Part shown: piece after piece, positions 45,931-60,900 of the stretch
Layout: every line of letters starts with the position of its first letter
How positions within the stretch are numbered: position 1 is the first letter of the stretch
From: Phoronis australis
Lineage: Eukaryota; Phoronida; Phoronidae
DNA: 64,000 bases
Assembly: GCA_002633005.1 (NCBI GenBank)
Contig: NMRA01000055.1
Span: 641,856-705,855, forward strand
Direction of reading: 5' to 3'
The notes under the pieces: generated by a model
What the model was told of the DNA's origin: nothing
Databases searched by the model: none
The model's input: the letters and a program-made list of their open reading frames with translations, nothing else
Program-made: the position numbers and the translations under genes

Positions 45931-48900
45931 ATGGACGACGATGCTCCCGTTATTTACGGTTTAGAATTTCAGGTATGTTGAGAAAGGGGATTCCTGAATA
46001 CTAGTAAAACTTAAGGTACTGGTGGATCTTGTAGAAAATTTTGACTTCATCGGAAATTTGCAAAATCCATTCTGGATTTTATGAGGGGTGTAGCGCAGTC
46101 AAGTCAGCCAGCTGGCAGAGTGTATACTATACTATCTATAGGCAATTAAACCGCTCTGGACGTCGCGGGCATACAGAGGCGATAGTACATCCAAATAAAA
46201 AGTTACAAGAAGTCCAAGGGACACAAATCTAACAAATCTTTCCATGCTATTTTGCAAGAGTCACCTGCCACATCACGCGTTTCTCTCAGTCTCGCGCTAG
46301 CCTTTGCCTAACTCACGTGACTCAGTTGAATTATTTTGTGGTTATCGCGTGCGCGGTGAAAAAGTTAATGGTGACCAAAAAAGTGGAATTGGAATTCTTT
46401 GCCAAAGTCACCTTAATTCTCATTGCTATGCTTCATCGAAGATATGTGTAGAAGCAGAAAGGATCGCTGAAGAAAGTAAGTGCCTTTTTAAGTGATACTT
46501 TTAAGAGTAGAATGTATTTTTGACGAGGTGAAAACTTTTAACCTGTGAGCGGATTTCTCCTCAGGGCTCGACGCTATTAAAATTGCCAGGTCGCATTTTG
46601 CGACCTAGCCAAAATCCCAGGTCGCATTTTCAAAATCCAGCTCGCATTCGTAAATGCCAGGTCGCAAAATTTTCCCGCCATTTTAACGCGCCAAAATAGA
46701 TTTTTTAGATCATCGAGAAAATAGATTATGCTCTTACCTGCAGCGTTAAATACTCACAAATTTCGTATCTCAAAATTGACTTCATTCATTCTTCACGACC
46801 GCCATTGAAAGTCTCTAGAGCGCAAGGCAAGTTGCCGGCATGAAAGTTGAATCAGTGCTCTCTAACTGACTTGTGCATTCGAGTAGCTAAATTTGCGATG
46901 TGAAAAGGGAGAAAATGCCCGTTGAAAAAGTATCCGGGATTTTGTTAGATCTGGTCTGCTACTGGCCGTCATCAAAGTCGTTAACGAATCAAACTAACTC
47001 GGGTAATCGCGAGTTTGCTCTTCAATACCTTCCAAGGTACGGGAAAAATAGGTCAGTCGCAAAACGACACGCACGTCACTAGTGTTAACTTTTTTTCCGA
47101 GGTATAAAACAAAGCCGGTATTTGGTTTTTACGTATTGTGAAAAGACGTTTTTGAAAACTGAAGTTGTGTAAAATGAAAGTGACACACACCATACAGAGG
47201 CGGATCTACGGGGGGGTTCAGGGGGTTTAAACCCCCCCCTCGGGCCAGGACCCAAAAATTAAAAAAACAAAACAAAAACGTCTCCAGCAAAACAAAAACG
47301 CCGGCACCACCAGCGTGTGTAAACCCCAAGTAAACCAACCTGCAAAAAAATGAGGGGGGGGTTCACTCTGAAAATATATTTTTTGCATTGTGAATTGCTG
47401 TTATGAAAATCAACGCGTTTCGAGTCTTCGTGGCTCATCGACAAAACCCCGGAGATCAATTGTGCGCGCGCTTCCGACGACACTTCTGAAGTAGCCAAGC
47501 ATTTTAGATGGATCCACCGCTGAAAGAGCAGCTCTATAGCTGATTTCTTTAGATAACTAGCTTCTTTACTCTAAGATATGTTTTGATTTGATTAGGGAAA
47601 TACTGTGGTGCCCCAACCCTGATATTCAGGCGAATTGACGTGCAACGTTTTTACCTCATCTGTCATGCCGTGTCATCGTATTACACCCCACACGTTTGAA
47701 ACTCGAATTTGAGTGGTGTACAGTAAAGTTGTCTTGCGCAATATCATACGGTGTACATGTACATGTAATACTTTTGAAAAAAAAATTGTTTTCCGAAGAA
47801 TTGCTATTGTGGCGGGCGCCGTGGTCTGGTCGCGAGTCTGTTTGAAGATGCACTCTAACAAGTTTTGTCTATACAAGGAATGACCAAGGGGGCACTCACA
47901 TTGACAAAGTGACCGCATTCGCGAACAGTTTACAGTACCAGAAATTGCGGGGAGCCTGTATTTTCACAACAAAGTCTTGCGGGACTCGTGCGATGTTCAA
48001 TGGGCCTCCTAAGGAGCCCTAGTGCCGACCTCAACACCTACCGTCTTTCTACCTGCAATAAGCACCACTGCCGTTTTCTATACTGGGAATTTCCGCAGAA
48101 AGGCCCAACCGACGAAACGCCCATGCTCATGGGCATTTATTTGATGTTTGTACTTCGGGTTTCAAGCGTTCAGACACTGGGACGTTTATTTCGAAAATTG
48201 CAAGAGATGCAAATGGGTCCTGGGATACATCGTCAAGGTTTGAAGTAGTCCATGATGAACGGATCAAATTTAGTTGCGCATGCTGTAAGTCTTTTGAATG
48301 GACTTGGTAACCTCAGGGGGCTTAGTGCCAACTGAGCTGCGAAACGAGATGCTGACATTGTAGAGGCGTACAAGCTCATTGACACAGCAGTTGACGAAGT
48401 GCAAGCGTTGGGAACAAACGTCGAAGATGTCTGGGTAGAATGGTTCCAAGAGCAGCAAACCATTGGATCCGATATACAGATTCCTCGGCAGTCCAGACAA
48501 CAGCAGGATAGGACTAACGTTCCTGGAGAAATACCTACGTAATAAGTTATGATTCTACACAGTTTGTACATAATGTCGGTTTTTATACTTGTGTACAATG
48601 AAAACGAAATAGAAATTATTTTTGGTCATGCCAAATTTACCCAATACAGCAGAGGGTCTACGAGCGCACAAAAACTGATTCTGGTTTGTATTTCCACTTG
48701 GCTCTATCTGCTTCATATCCAAAATTGATTTCACGTAGTGCGTAGTTAAATTTGTTCTCAATACTTGTTTCTTCCAGTGAGTACTACAGAACGGTGCGAA
48801 AACCCTTCCTAGACAACCTCTCGCAGCAGTTGACGACCAGATGTATAAAATACATGTATGAGCAACCACTGGGCATTAAAAAGTGTCTAGAGAGAAGTTT

Positions 48901-51900
48901 TCAATTCAAACTTTTTTGCATAGTACACTTTAGGTCTCGCGAGGGACCAGGCCAGCTTGATTTGTGTAGATAGTGAGTTTCAGTGTACTTCTGGTTCCTC
49001 GGCGAACTAGTCTTGTGATGTTTTTTTACCAAAGTGTGCTTTGTAAAACTATCTATCTCAGCCAGTACTGTTTGGTCCCGCCACAGATCAACTATGTTTA
49101 TAGGGATAATAAGCACAGGTGTACTTTTGGTCTCGTGACGGACCAGGCCTTTTTGTGTACTCTCAGTGTACACCTGGTCCCTCTGCGAACTGGTCCTGTT
49201 TATATTTTCACCACGATGTACAGAATGTTTTGGTTTCTTGAAACTGTTTTCAGCTGATTCGTTTCCAGATACATTTGACGTTTTTCAATTGTGGTCAACG
49301 TGATTCAGCTTAATGAAGTGATACCTAATTGTTTATTGTCGCTTTTAATAATATACTATGAGCTGAGAGCACCATCGTTTGCCAGTTTTTCTCATAATTA
49401 GACAGAACACATGTTTATTTCCAGACTAACAGTACAGGTCTTCGTTCTTAAACAACTTGAGGCTGCTGTTACGCGATCATCTGTTATTCAATGTTTTACT
49501 CCCCGTCGGGTGCTCCTTATGCTCTTGAATATTTGGTAGTTGTCTAACCCCCCACACACACCACACTTTTTCATATACGACTTTTCGTATGCTAAAAAGG
49601 TGTGTATAAGCAGATGTTCCAACAAAAATTTTTGCTGGTGGCGTAATTCATACCCAGATGTGCACAAATATGATTTCACGAAACTTGTGAGCCACGTTCA
49701 TGCGACGAAATCGAGAAGGGTTTTAAATTATCTTAAGAAAAACTCAAGAGACATGTTATTAGTGCCAGAAACTTACCAGGATGCATGGAAATTTCACTAT
49801 TTGGCTACAAAAACAAAAAAATGGTCTTACACGGAGGGGGGAAACCCCCCTCCCGACCTCCCCCCTCTCGGCGCCACGTGCCTCGGATTCGACCTTTGCG
49901 GGAATCCTAAACCCCCCCCTTACTGAAAACGTAGATCCGCCCCTGCCATATAAGCTGCGTGTCAATTTTAAACCACACGCGGTCGTTTGTAGTGCGCAAT
50001 GATGGGCGCTAGCTTGAACTGTGGGCGCTTAATTGGAAATTCTCAAAATTTAAGGGGGGACTTTTACTAGATCAGTGAGCGCATATTATGAAACACTTTA
50101 AAGGTAGGGAGTAGGCTTGTGCGTGAGCATAGTCGTTACCCTCAGTGTTTGCGGTAATAAGATATTAAAACGCTGCAATGGTAAGAAACGTTATAATGAT
50201 ACGGTTTTACGAGGCAAACTCCATCTGGTAGGGGTGGGTTTCTGGATATCGTTACCACCTACATTGTACCCTTTTTAGCCACCCGGAATGATTTTGTTTA
50301 ACTGCCCGCTTCAGCCGGAACAAGGTTGTTTCTACAGGAGTCTGAACATTTTACGGCGACGGTGGTTCGGGGAGCGAAAAGTTGCCGGGGGATGTATAAA
50401 GAGAAGAATGAAAAGTTCGCTAACTTGAACCACAATTTCGCATCTAGGGCCAGTTTAGTTGCATTAGCTGGCTACGGGCATATAATACAGGGTTTACAGA
50501 ACATCGACCTCGGGAAACATCGGAACAGGATAACGTTAGTCTGGGTTATATCGGTCCCGGGACTTTGGGTCTTTTATAACCGCTGGGAATCTGAGCTCAT
50601 TTTCAAAAAAAAACAGAGCCAAGCCGGTATACTCTTTCATTTAGGACTGTCGTTGTTCTTTGAAGTGGTGCGCAGACGTGAGTTCACGCACTTGAACCGC
50701 TGGAGTAGGCCTACACTTTACGTTGGCAACAACGTGTGAAAGACAAATCATATTTCGGGCACGTAGCCCCAGAGACAAGTAAAGGGTTTGAGAATTTCTT
50801 GGCAACTGAAAGTAAAGACGTGACCGTCGTTTGGCGATTAATAAGGTTGTCATTTTCACTTTGGCTGTCTTAATACGATAAAAGGAGAAGCACATCTCAG
50901 TCTAAGTCACGATTGTCTGCCCTGCTTGCGCGCTAACGGTGCCGCAGTGCGATATCAGGGATATTGTCGTGGATATTTGGCACATGTAATAAGGACATCT
51001 TATGCGAAAAATAAGCATTTTTGTCCACCACAAAGTTTGGTAAGTTGATCACTTAAGAATTAATAGAAACACCATTGTTTTGTGAAGTTTTATCACGTGT
51101 AAGCAGTGGCCCTAAACTTTCTTCATTCGGCGAATCCGGGAATTTACAAAAGTGGCCGAAAGTGTTAGCCAATGAAACGCGTCAAAGATCGATTCTGCAT
51201 ATCCCATGTTCACGCGACTTGCTTACAAGTCATTGGGAGGCCTGTTCTCGGTTATTGTTCTTTTGAACTTGTATTTGGCAACAACCAAATAACGGTCGGA
51301 TTAACAAGAGCTGCTTTGTTTTTGCCAGGTATCTGTTGAGAAGTGTAAAGACTCAGCTTGCATTCATTGGAAATTCCAGGTCGCATTTTGCGACTTTATA
51401 CGAGCTGACAAAAATCTCAGCTCGCATTTCCAAATTTCAGGTCGCAAATGCGACCTGCAGCTCGTTAGCTTTATTAGGCCATCTATGTCTTTAATTCCTT
51501 CCAACTTGAACAATTTATAATCTAACTTGTAACCGAGCAGTCCTTCATTCAGTTCCCCAAATCGCTAACTGACCAGTTTTACACTGTTCACGCCAGGGGA
51601 TATGAGGTCATATCTCCTAATGCTAAGTAGAGGCAGTTGCACTGTCTATGTAGGTAATATGGACACAGGCGATAGTATACCCCCATAAAAAGATCATTTC
51701 AAGATACAGCGAATGACATCGAATGGAACATGCATTATACGCATTGAGACAATTTAATCAGGGTAATTCGAACATGTCCATGAAAATCTGTGGAGGTCTA
51801 CTTGAGCTTCCCTTGCTGAATGTCATTTTGAGGAAGTTACGCGAAATCACGCTAGTTCACAAGCAAAAAGTCAAAGGGACACAAATTCCTCCGGATATCT

Positions 51901-54900
51901 TCACATGCTACTTTTTGCAAGTGTCAGCCACCAGGTCACATACTCTGCTCAGTCTTGTGCTTAATGTTATGGCCTAACTCTCGTGACATCTATATAATAC
52001 TTAGTGCTTATCACGTGTGGGGGGAAAAGTTAATGGTGATCAAAAATGTGGAGTTGGGATTCTTCACCAAAGTCATATTAATATCAGTAGACCTGCTTCA
52101 TCGAGGATATGTGTGGAGCCAGAAATGATTGCTTAAGAAAGTAAGGGCATTTTTAAGTGACACTTTAAGTGTAAAATGTATTTTTGGTGAGGTGAAAACC
52201 TCTTAGTTGGTGACTGGATATGGACTACTGCCCGTTTAACATATACAGGATGAGATTTGTACAGAAACTGAAAGGATTATTGTAGCCCCTCAAGTCACCC
52301 ACCCGAAGGACTTTCAAGCTTATATGGACATCTTCGGAGGTCTCAACTGGCACCAGTAGAGACTGTAGTCATCCCTATAGGGCCTCTATACCCTGGACGG
52401 TAGTCATTCCCATTGGCCCTCCATGCCCTGAAGCTTTTTTGTGAATTATGCCTCATACTAATTAAACCATCAAAGTCATGCTGCTGTGAGTACCTTTTGG
52501 GCATAGACGGACACCTTTGGAGGCCACTGCTGTTTTTTACTATTTCTAGTTCATACAAATACTCCCACGATCAATTTCAAATAGTCCTTCGTTCAGTTGT
52601 CCAAATCGGCTACTGGCCATTTTTTACACTGCTTCTGCCAGGGTGTATGAGTGGGAAAACTCTACATGTCTCCAGGTGTGGTACCACATTTTATGAACTA
52701 AATTCCAATCTGCACATAGGCTTTCTCTATGGATTAAGCTCATTGAAAGACATGAGATGTTGTCAAAATCTTGACGCCTTCATGGTTTGCGTTAACTTGA
52801 CTTTTTGTACCAAGGTAATGAATGCCAGCAATTCCTCCGTTGCCAAATTTTGTCATTTAAAGATTGATAAGTGTTGTGTGTTCATATATTCTTTGCACAT
52901 AGTCCTGTCTTTTGTACCAATTTCTTCACATTTTATGTCAGTCACTGTCACCTGTGCTACTGTTCTAATTGTTGAACTGTTTTTTGCATTGATATCAAAT
53001 AAACATTGTATAACTATTGCTACTGAAACAGCGAGACAGACATATATGATGATATTTAATTCATACTTGAACTTTAATTTACAATCTATGCTCATCTGAA
53101 CAGTATGGGACATGCATGGACACGTTTTCAAGTTTTGTTACCCCCAATTCAAGTTGTCTCAATTACTTTTGGTTAATTTTGAAAATTTCTTATGTCTGTC
53201 TAAGGCTAGGTCATTAACAGCTGTCAGCGCAGAGACGGACTCCATACACTTTTTTGTTGGCACGCAATCCTTGAAGAATGATAATCAGGTAACGACTTTC
53301 TATTGGAGAATGCGTCATTCTTAACAGTTTTACTCTGGGTCGATGTAGAGTTGGGTTGGATGGCATTCCGAGTTCTCTGGAATTGTGCTGCGTACTGTAA
53401 AATCTCAGAAATTTTGGACAAAAATATTTTCCAAAGTAGCATTTTTTTATTTTTCAAGGGTTAGTTGTTGTGAATGCCCGCAATGCTTTGAAATATTGTC
53501 TGTTGGTAGCTATGGTACATAATTTAGATATGGAAAACCATCATTCAAGTACTGTATAACAAAATCAATATAAAGTTTCACCTGTCCACCATATTGTATC
53601 ATAAAATGCTAGGATTTTACCAGATACTCATAAAGAATTGGGTAATTGTCCCTACATAAGTTATGTGTATGCTGTCATTTTTTAGGCTGGCGTAGTAGCC
53701 TACTATTGCTTAGGCATGGTATCCTTGTTTTATAGTCTTGTCAATGATTACTAACTGTGCACTCTCTGTGTCCAGTGTTCAATACTGAAAATTCAGGAGT
53801 TACCAGTAAATGTTTACTTTTTGCCGTTCATCTCGCGTACTGGCGTATGGTGTCATACTATTGCTTGGGCATAGTATGCTGGTTTTATATTCTTGAGTAG
53901 AAACTGTGCACTTTCTGTGTCTAGTGTTCTACGCCGAAAGTACAGGGAAAATTAAAATTTGATTTTTGGCATCCATCTTGCATACCATAAAATCACACCG
54001 ATTTACCGGTAAGACACAATAAAACGCCAGGCAAGTGTCACTGAAATTTTATTTTATCATTTTTCCGAGAAACATACACAACACCAAATTCAAAGATTTT
54101 CCATATTCAGTATTTGTACCATCAGCAATCATCAGACAAAGTTTTGAAAAATTGTAGGAATTCACAACACTGTTAGAAGTCCTTGAGAATGAAAAAAGCG
54201 TCATTTTTGGCAATTATTTTTGTCTGAATTTGGTGAGATTTTAACAGTTGAGTTAGAACACGTGTCTACACCAGTTAGTCATATATGAGAGTCTTACATG
54301 AAAAATAGACAGGGCTTTAAAGAGTAACTCTGTCCCAAAATACGACGGCTATGAGATAAGAAAATAGACAAACAGCAGCGCCGCGGTCAACACTGGACGC
54401 AGTTAGTTAATCCTAGAACGGAAAGAATGATACCATAATTTCTGTGTTTATTCGTATTCTCTGGTAAGTTCTGTTTTTTTTTGCCATTGCCGCTCTGTAT
54501 TTGATGATTTGTATTAATTTTTTGTGCACATTAACAGAATAGAATTACTGTTTTTGGCATTATCATTTTGACTAAGTTATGAATTTCTATTTGCATACTT
54601 AGAGAATTCACAGTCGTTCTATGATATCCCATACTCTTTTCTAGGTTTGTTGCCTTAGGTAGGTGCACCAGATTAAATGATTGTTGTTTTATGTACGTGC
54701 ACCATATCACATGATACTTGTCTTCTGTAGGTGCATCAGATCAACTTTGATGAGGAGAACAACGTCATAGACAAGGTGGTGTTCTCACACAGAGTCGGCG
54801 AGATCTGGCACATTAGTAGCTCACCCGCAGATAAAGATGTATTCGCTACGTGTTTCAATAAAAGTAAGTCTTAGAAAAAAAGACGTTTCTCCATTAATTA

Positions 54901-57900
54901 AAAATCCACTTAATACTAACAAGGATAAAATTATGTTGTCAGTACTTCTAAAGACTACTTTAAATGGTAGCATTTTAAAGATTTGCATGCTTCTAACTAT
55001 GCTAATGTATATAGCAGAAACTAAGCGACAATGCTATTTTAACATGTGGTAATCTATGCTAAACAAAGTGGAGTTGTATTCGCTGACAATTTGTAAATGT
55101 GAAAACAAAAATTCAGGCAAGTAGGTGACCTTTGCACTAATGACGTACGTCGTGGGGTCATGTGGCCCGCATCATGCAGTGTTATTCACTAGCCTAACCA
55201 TAGTTACTGGACACGGTTCAATGATTTGCTGCATAGTGTACGAAAGCCTTCCTTCAACAGTTTTTTATTGTTTTCCACCGCCATTTTAGATATTGTATAA
55301 TTTAGTGTGTCAATCAATCTCCTTAGCTTCAGACTCCAAGGCAGAAATGCAGGCTGCCCTCTGGAGGTTGCCAGCAGAGTATAGTACATCTGACCTTGAT
55401 GATGGCTCCTCGAGCATTCCATCCTTAGAACTGCTCACAAGTCTAGGCTCACCTGATTACGGAGATTGTAAATGGTTGGTATTTACTTTAAATCACTTTT
55501 TTCAATATGAAAGAATGTTGGAAATTGTTATGAATGGTTTTGCTTATTGATTCCCAACTTGGTTGTTTTGATGGTTGCTTGCTGACACGGACAAACGCAC
55601 ACTTTTTGAAAACGTTAATGCATTTACCGGTACCAAAAATTGGAATAAAGTTATTAGTACACAGTCAACGATTTTCGTATCTAGTTAAGGTTTTTGGCCT
55701 TCTCTCTGAGGCCTTTCTCAAACTAATGATGACCTCAGAGGCTGGGACGTGCGTATGATATATCCAGTCAAATGAACTTGTGTCATCAACTATTTACCAA
55801 AAAAGAAATTCAAAGTCAGAAGCTTCTAAATCCGCTTTGAAGGAATTTATAATTTTATAAGTCACTAACTTTTTTTCCAGGTTGCTATGTTCAAAGACTT
55901 GACAAATTTCTCAGATAAGTCTCTAATGATTTATCATGAATGTTTGCCAATTTCCTTTATAGCAATATTTGCCAATTGAAAACTATCAGAACTAGTTGTG
56001 ATAACTTTGAGGTCATTTTTATGCACCAAAAAATTATGGTCGCATATTGTCAGCATATTAGCCGTTCATTTTTCGTTGTTACCTTCTCTTAATAATCTCA
56101 AGAGTTAAATGATAAATCATGAAATTAGGCACAAACTTATACGGCAAACATTGACGGGCACCAGTCAATTTTCAGAAGGATTTTACTACCATGACACCCA
56201 TGTTGGTCATTTTAATTTTCAATGAGATATTCCTCGTAATTTTTCTTTGAATATGAATTGCTGCATTTTGCCACAGCTTGGCACAAAGGTACATTCCTGT
56301 TGTCAGCATTTGTTAATGTTTATGTTTGCAGTGTTCTTTGGCAGCCTGTTGATGGAGGTAATCATGTTGTGTTACTGGCCGATAACAACATACTGATGTA
56401 TGATATAAACGCGGGGGCCGAAAATGCCAAGGTGAGCAAATTAAGTGAGAAATAGACTGTATGCCCAATCTATACAGTAGATAATAATAACAACAGATAT
56501 GAAGCCCTTATCGATTCTCATGAATAACTATTATAATTATAAGACGGCGACGAGACCTGGAGAATCACACCATTATCTTTGCCACCGATTCCATGGCAGT
56601 GTTGATGAAAGTTCAATCTGGAAACCTCCCAGCCAACTGGGGTGTCTTCCGATCACGCCACCCTCATCATGTGGTGATTTGGTCTTTCGTACCTGCCCAT
56701 GCCGGTGTCTTGATTAATGAGCGTGCAGATTACCTCGCTGGCTCATGCACCACCAACCAACCCCTCTACTTATATTCGGTTGACGTTAAGCTGCTGGCTC
56801 GCAAACGCTACCTCGAGCAGACTGCATCCCAGCTGGCTGAATTCAATGATGGCAGCCGCCTGCTCGAAGCCGGTATTATTTATGGCCATGCTGCAAAGAG
56901 TCACAAGAAGGGCCGTGCCCGAGTGCTGTCTAATCAAATGCTTACAGGCAACGTCAGCCCTGGAGTTCTGCGCCTTCTGCTGTCACGGGGATGGTCTGGG
57001 GAGGGGATTAATGCACCAGCATATCCCCAATGATCCTGTCCGTGACAGGTATTACAGACGGCGACGAGTGCCAATCCCTGTGTTTTTTCCTGAAGGTCAC
57101 ATATTTTCCAGTCCCACGGGGCTTTTGGGCACACGATTTTGTCAATCAAATTTGTATTTGGCTCATGTTTTAACGACAGAAGACTCTAGATTAAATTTTC
57201 TTTTCGTTCAGCTCACGGCTTCGACTGCGCTAGAGGTCAAAGGTCAACCAAAGTTCAGCACAGGTCGGTGGAATCCTCATCACAGCTGTACACATATAGC
57301 CACTGCCAACGACACGACAATAAGAGGCTGGGACACACGCAATATGGAGTTAGTACTTTTATTAGTCCAATTTTAATATCTAAACGAATTTGCGATATTT
57401 CATTGTTGTAGTGACCATTACTAGATGATGTTTACTCTCTTGTGACTAACTGAGGTGTTTTGTATTTCCTAATGGATGAAAACACCCAGATACATAACTA
57501 TTAAGATTGTGAGTTCAAGGCTCAGTCTTCATAAGGCAATTATTCAGAAACCCTATTTGGATTTCTTCTGTATTCCTCACAGAAATGGGTCTATCTCAGT
57601 CTACTTTAATGTGGTAAATGTTGCTTTTATTACTAATTGTAGAACACGTACAGTACAAGTCTAAAGTAATGGTCATAACGACTAAATCTGTTCTCAGCAA
57701 AAATGGAGGGTAACAACTAATGTGGGGACAAAACTCAAATTACAGCGTGGCTTAGCCACATTACTAACTTCCCTGTTAATTCCCCTCCATTTTAAGTCAT
57801 GAGGGAAGATTACTCTGACAATGAATTCGGCTTCCGCCCAGCCATCATGACAGGGAATTGTGGGTGATTTTTTCTGAATACTTTTGGCTGGTACTGCGCC

Positions 57901-60900
57901 ATAAAAGAATACCAAATCTGTACTGGATCTTTATTGTTTCCGCTAAGGAATGTCCCTGGGGAGTTCTACTGCAATTTCAAGTCATTGTCAAATATCCTGA
58001 ATTTTTATTCAAACTGGCGTCTTGTGTCAGATTTGGGATTCAGATACGGAACAGTTGTTCCTGGACCCTGTGCAGCGCAAGGATTTTTCACTCTGTTCAT
58101 CCACAATATTTCTTTGCCATTTCCAGACAGGTCTACACAATAGAGAACGCTCACGGTCAGGTGGTACGTGACCTTGACTTCAACCCCAACAAGCAGTACT
58201 ACCTTGCCAGTTGTGGCGACGATTGTAAGACAAAGTTCTGGGATGTGCGTAACAATACCGAGCCTGTCATGGTGCTGTCCGATCATTCTCATTGGTGAGT
58301 CATCTATTGACTTTACCTGGCTGCATGTCTAGTGGTACTGCCATGTTCAGGGTAGGGAAATCGGGGCAAAACAGTACATGGGGCAAACCGTTACCCCACT
58401 TTGCCTCAATGACTCCTGTTAAGTCTTTCCTCTTCTTTCGCCGCAAGACAAACATAGTTTTGCTAATTCGTCACCTAACAAGCATGCAGTATGGTGAACA
58501 AATAAAATTTCATATTGTCAATTTTTTTAACAAAACTAAAAGAAATTTAGTCTGTCATAAGCTTGATTTGTTACGTGCAGAGGCCATAAACAGCAATTGA
58601 TGAAGTTTGCAAGTCTCTGAAGAACGGAAAAGTGACCATTTTGTTGGGTAATTATTTGTGTGCAAAACGAGACCTGAAAAATTACCGTACATATTAGACA
58701 GATGTGTACTACACTCACTATTATTATTCGTCATCAAGACAGACTATAAGTATTTATAAATTATTCAATTTTGAACTTTCAATAAGCAAACTGGATTTCA
58801 AGGCTTAGTGCAGTAGTCTGGAACTAACAGGAGTAGTAGTATTATGTACCATTCTCCTGGACTGTTAAAACCAAGAAATTTCCAATATCACGTTCGATTA
58901 AACTTGACAAGCAAGTCTATTGTTTTGGTACACAATGCTGTGGTTGTAGGTGGATCAGAGCTTAAAGTCACACAAAGTAATCAGCAGGCAAAAAATAAGT
59001 CTTAATTTCTATGAAAGTCAGCTGCTTTTTCTCCGAAACTTTTTTGGTGATAATATTTCATACAAAATGTATCATCTTCACAACATTTGTTGAACGTCAT
59101 GTGGACATAGTATTTTTAAATATCGGCCACTAATTAGGTCGTGTGAGCTTGCTTGTTTAGAAAACTTTAGCAAAAAAGGAAGGTACATTCATAGCAAAAC
59201 AACAGGGTCAATAACATGACCAAATTTTGTATGATAGAAACGTTCAAGACAAAATCTCAAAAATGCTGTTCTAGTACCGTTTTTGCTTTATCTATTTTTT
59301 CATAAAAATCATAAAAGTCCTATTGTTAAAGCTGTTCATTCAAAAGTGAAACATTTTAAAAACAATTATATCTAAATGCATTTTTCGAAACAGTGTATAA
59401 AGCATAATATTGCAGTTTCATGTGCATCCAATCAGCCATTTCTGAGATATGATTTTCCAAAGTTGGCCAAAATTGGACGTTTTTCTAAGGTCCTACATAA
59501 CTTTAGGAACTTGCATATATTTCGCACTATTCTCCATTATCTGCCAGTGTAGCCAGGATTTGAACCAGTCTCTTTGAGGGGTAAACCACTGCGTTATCCG
59601 GTCTCCTCTAGCTCCACTTACTGCACTATAACTTGACAAAAGGCCCCTTTATTGTAGTACTTATTTGCCCTTATTTGATTTCCAGGGTTTGGTCCGTCCG
59701 CTTCAACCACTTCCATGATCAGTTAGTGCTGACCTCTAGTAGCGATAGCCGAGTTATTCTGACCAGTACCGTGTCCATCTCATCAGAGCCGTTTGGCCAC
59801 CTGGTGGAAGACGACGAAGATAGCGACGGAAGTGAGAACGAGCGAGAAAAGTATGTGTTCTCTCTTTGACTCGTGCTCTCCACTTCACAATTAATGAATA
59901 AATGTTCAGCCTTGTAGTTATTAGCACCGCACAGCTTAGAAATTTTATATTAGCCGAGTAATTAGCAGTTATGAGTTTATTTTCAGAGGCCTACCTTGCA
60001 CTTTTGGTATGTAGTGTAAGACCAATTATTTGACTTAAGCCTCAAGCCACTTTTCCTGTGGCCTACCTTGCACTTTTGGTATGTAGTGTAAGACCAATTA
60101 TTTGACTTAAGCCTCAAACCACTTTTCCTGTGGCCTACCTTGCACTTTTGGTATGTAGTGTAAGACCAATTATTTGACTTAAGCCTCAAGCCACTTTTCC
60201 TGTGGTTTCAACTATTTTTTCACTGCTTTAAATTACCAAGTTTGTTTATAAATCAAATCACACATGTGGCATTTTTTTGAAGTAGTGACTTGTCGATGTG
60301 ACAGATATTATTGACCGGTTTGTTTATGGTAATGCGCAGTAAAATTTCTTCAGTTTGGAACACAATATCATGGTGAAATTATGGAGATTTATTCCAAAAC
60401 TTCTCACCGAAAGTGAAGTGTACGCATTGCTTAATTACCAAAATGTGCTACCTACAGCTGACTGCATAACTTACATATAAGTAACGTATATTTTTTTTCT
60501 TGGGACATTTTATAGCAATGAAATAAACATAGGCCTGGCTGGAATTGGTTGATTGGGGGGGCATATGACATAGTTTTGCACCCGATTAAAGCCACATGAG
60601 AATTTCAACCTCCTTTATTGTTTTACATCTTTCCCGTAGATTCCCAGTGATTGCTCCTCAGTCCACATTTTTTCTTGTCTTTCCCAAACTTTCCTTAATT
60701 TTTCCCACGTCTGAGGGAACAAGTGGCTAAGGTTTCTCTTCTAACTGTGTTTTGTTTTGCCAACACAGGAAAGACGAACTGTGCGAAGACAGAGTTCTGG
60801 CCAAGTATGAACAACATGAAGATAGCGTTTACGCGGCCGAGTGGTCAGCGGCAGATCCGTGGTTATTCGCTTCTCTCAGTTTTGATGGACGTTTAGTTAT

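Noticed and set aside
50326-50739. 137-aa plus frame in EIPR1 intron 1
   Set aside because: Long and open but without any recognisable motif; kept only as a hint of an older element, not as a gene.
59983-60189. 68-aa minus frame with three identical peptide repeats
   Set aside because: It is fully explained by the 72-bp tandem repeat and lies in EIPR1 intron 8.
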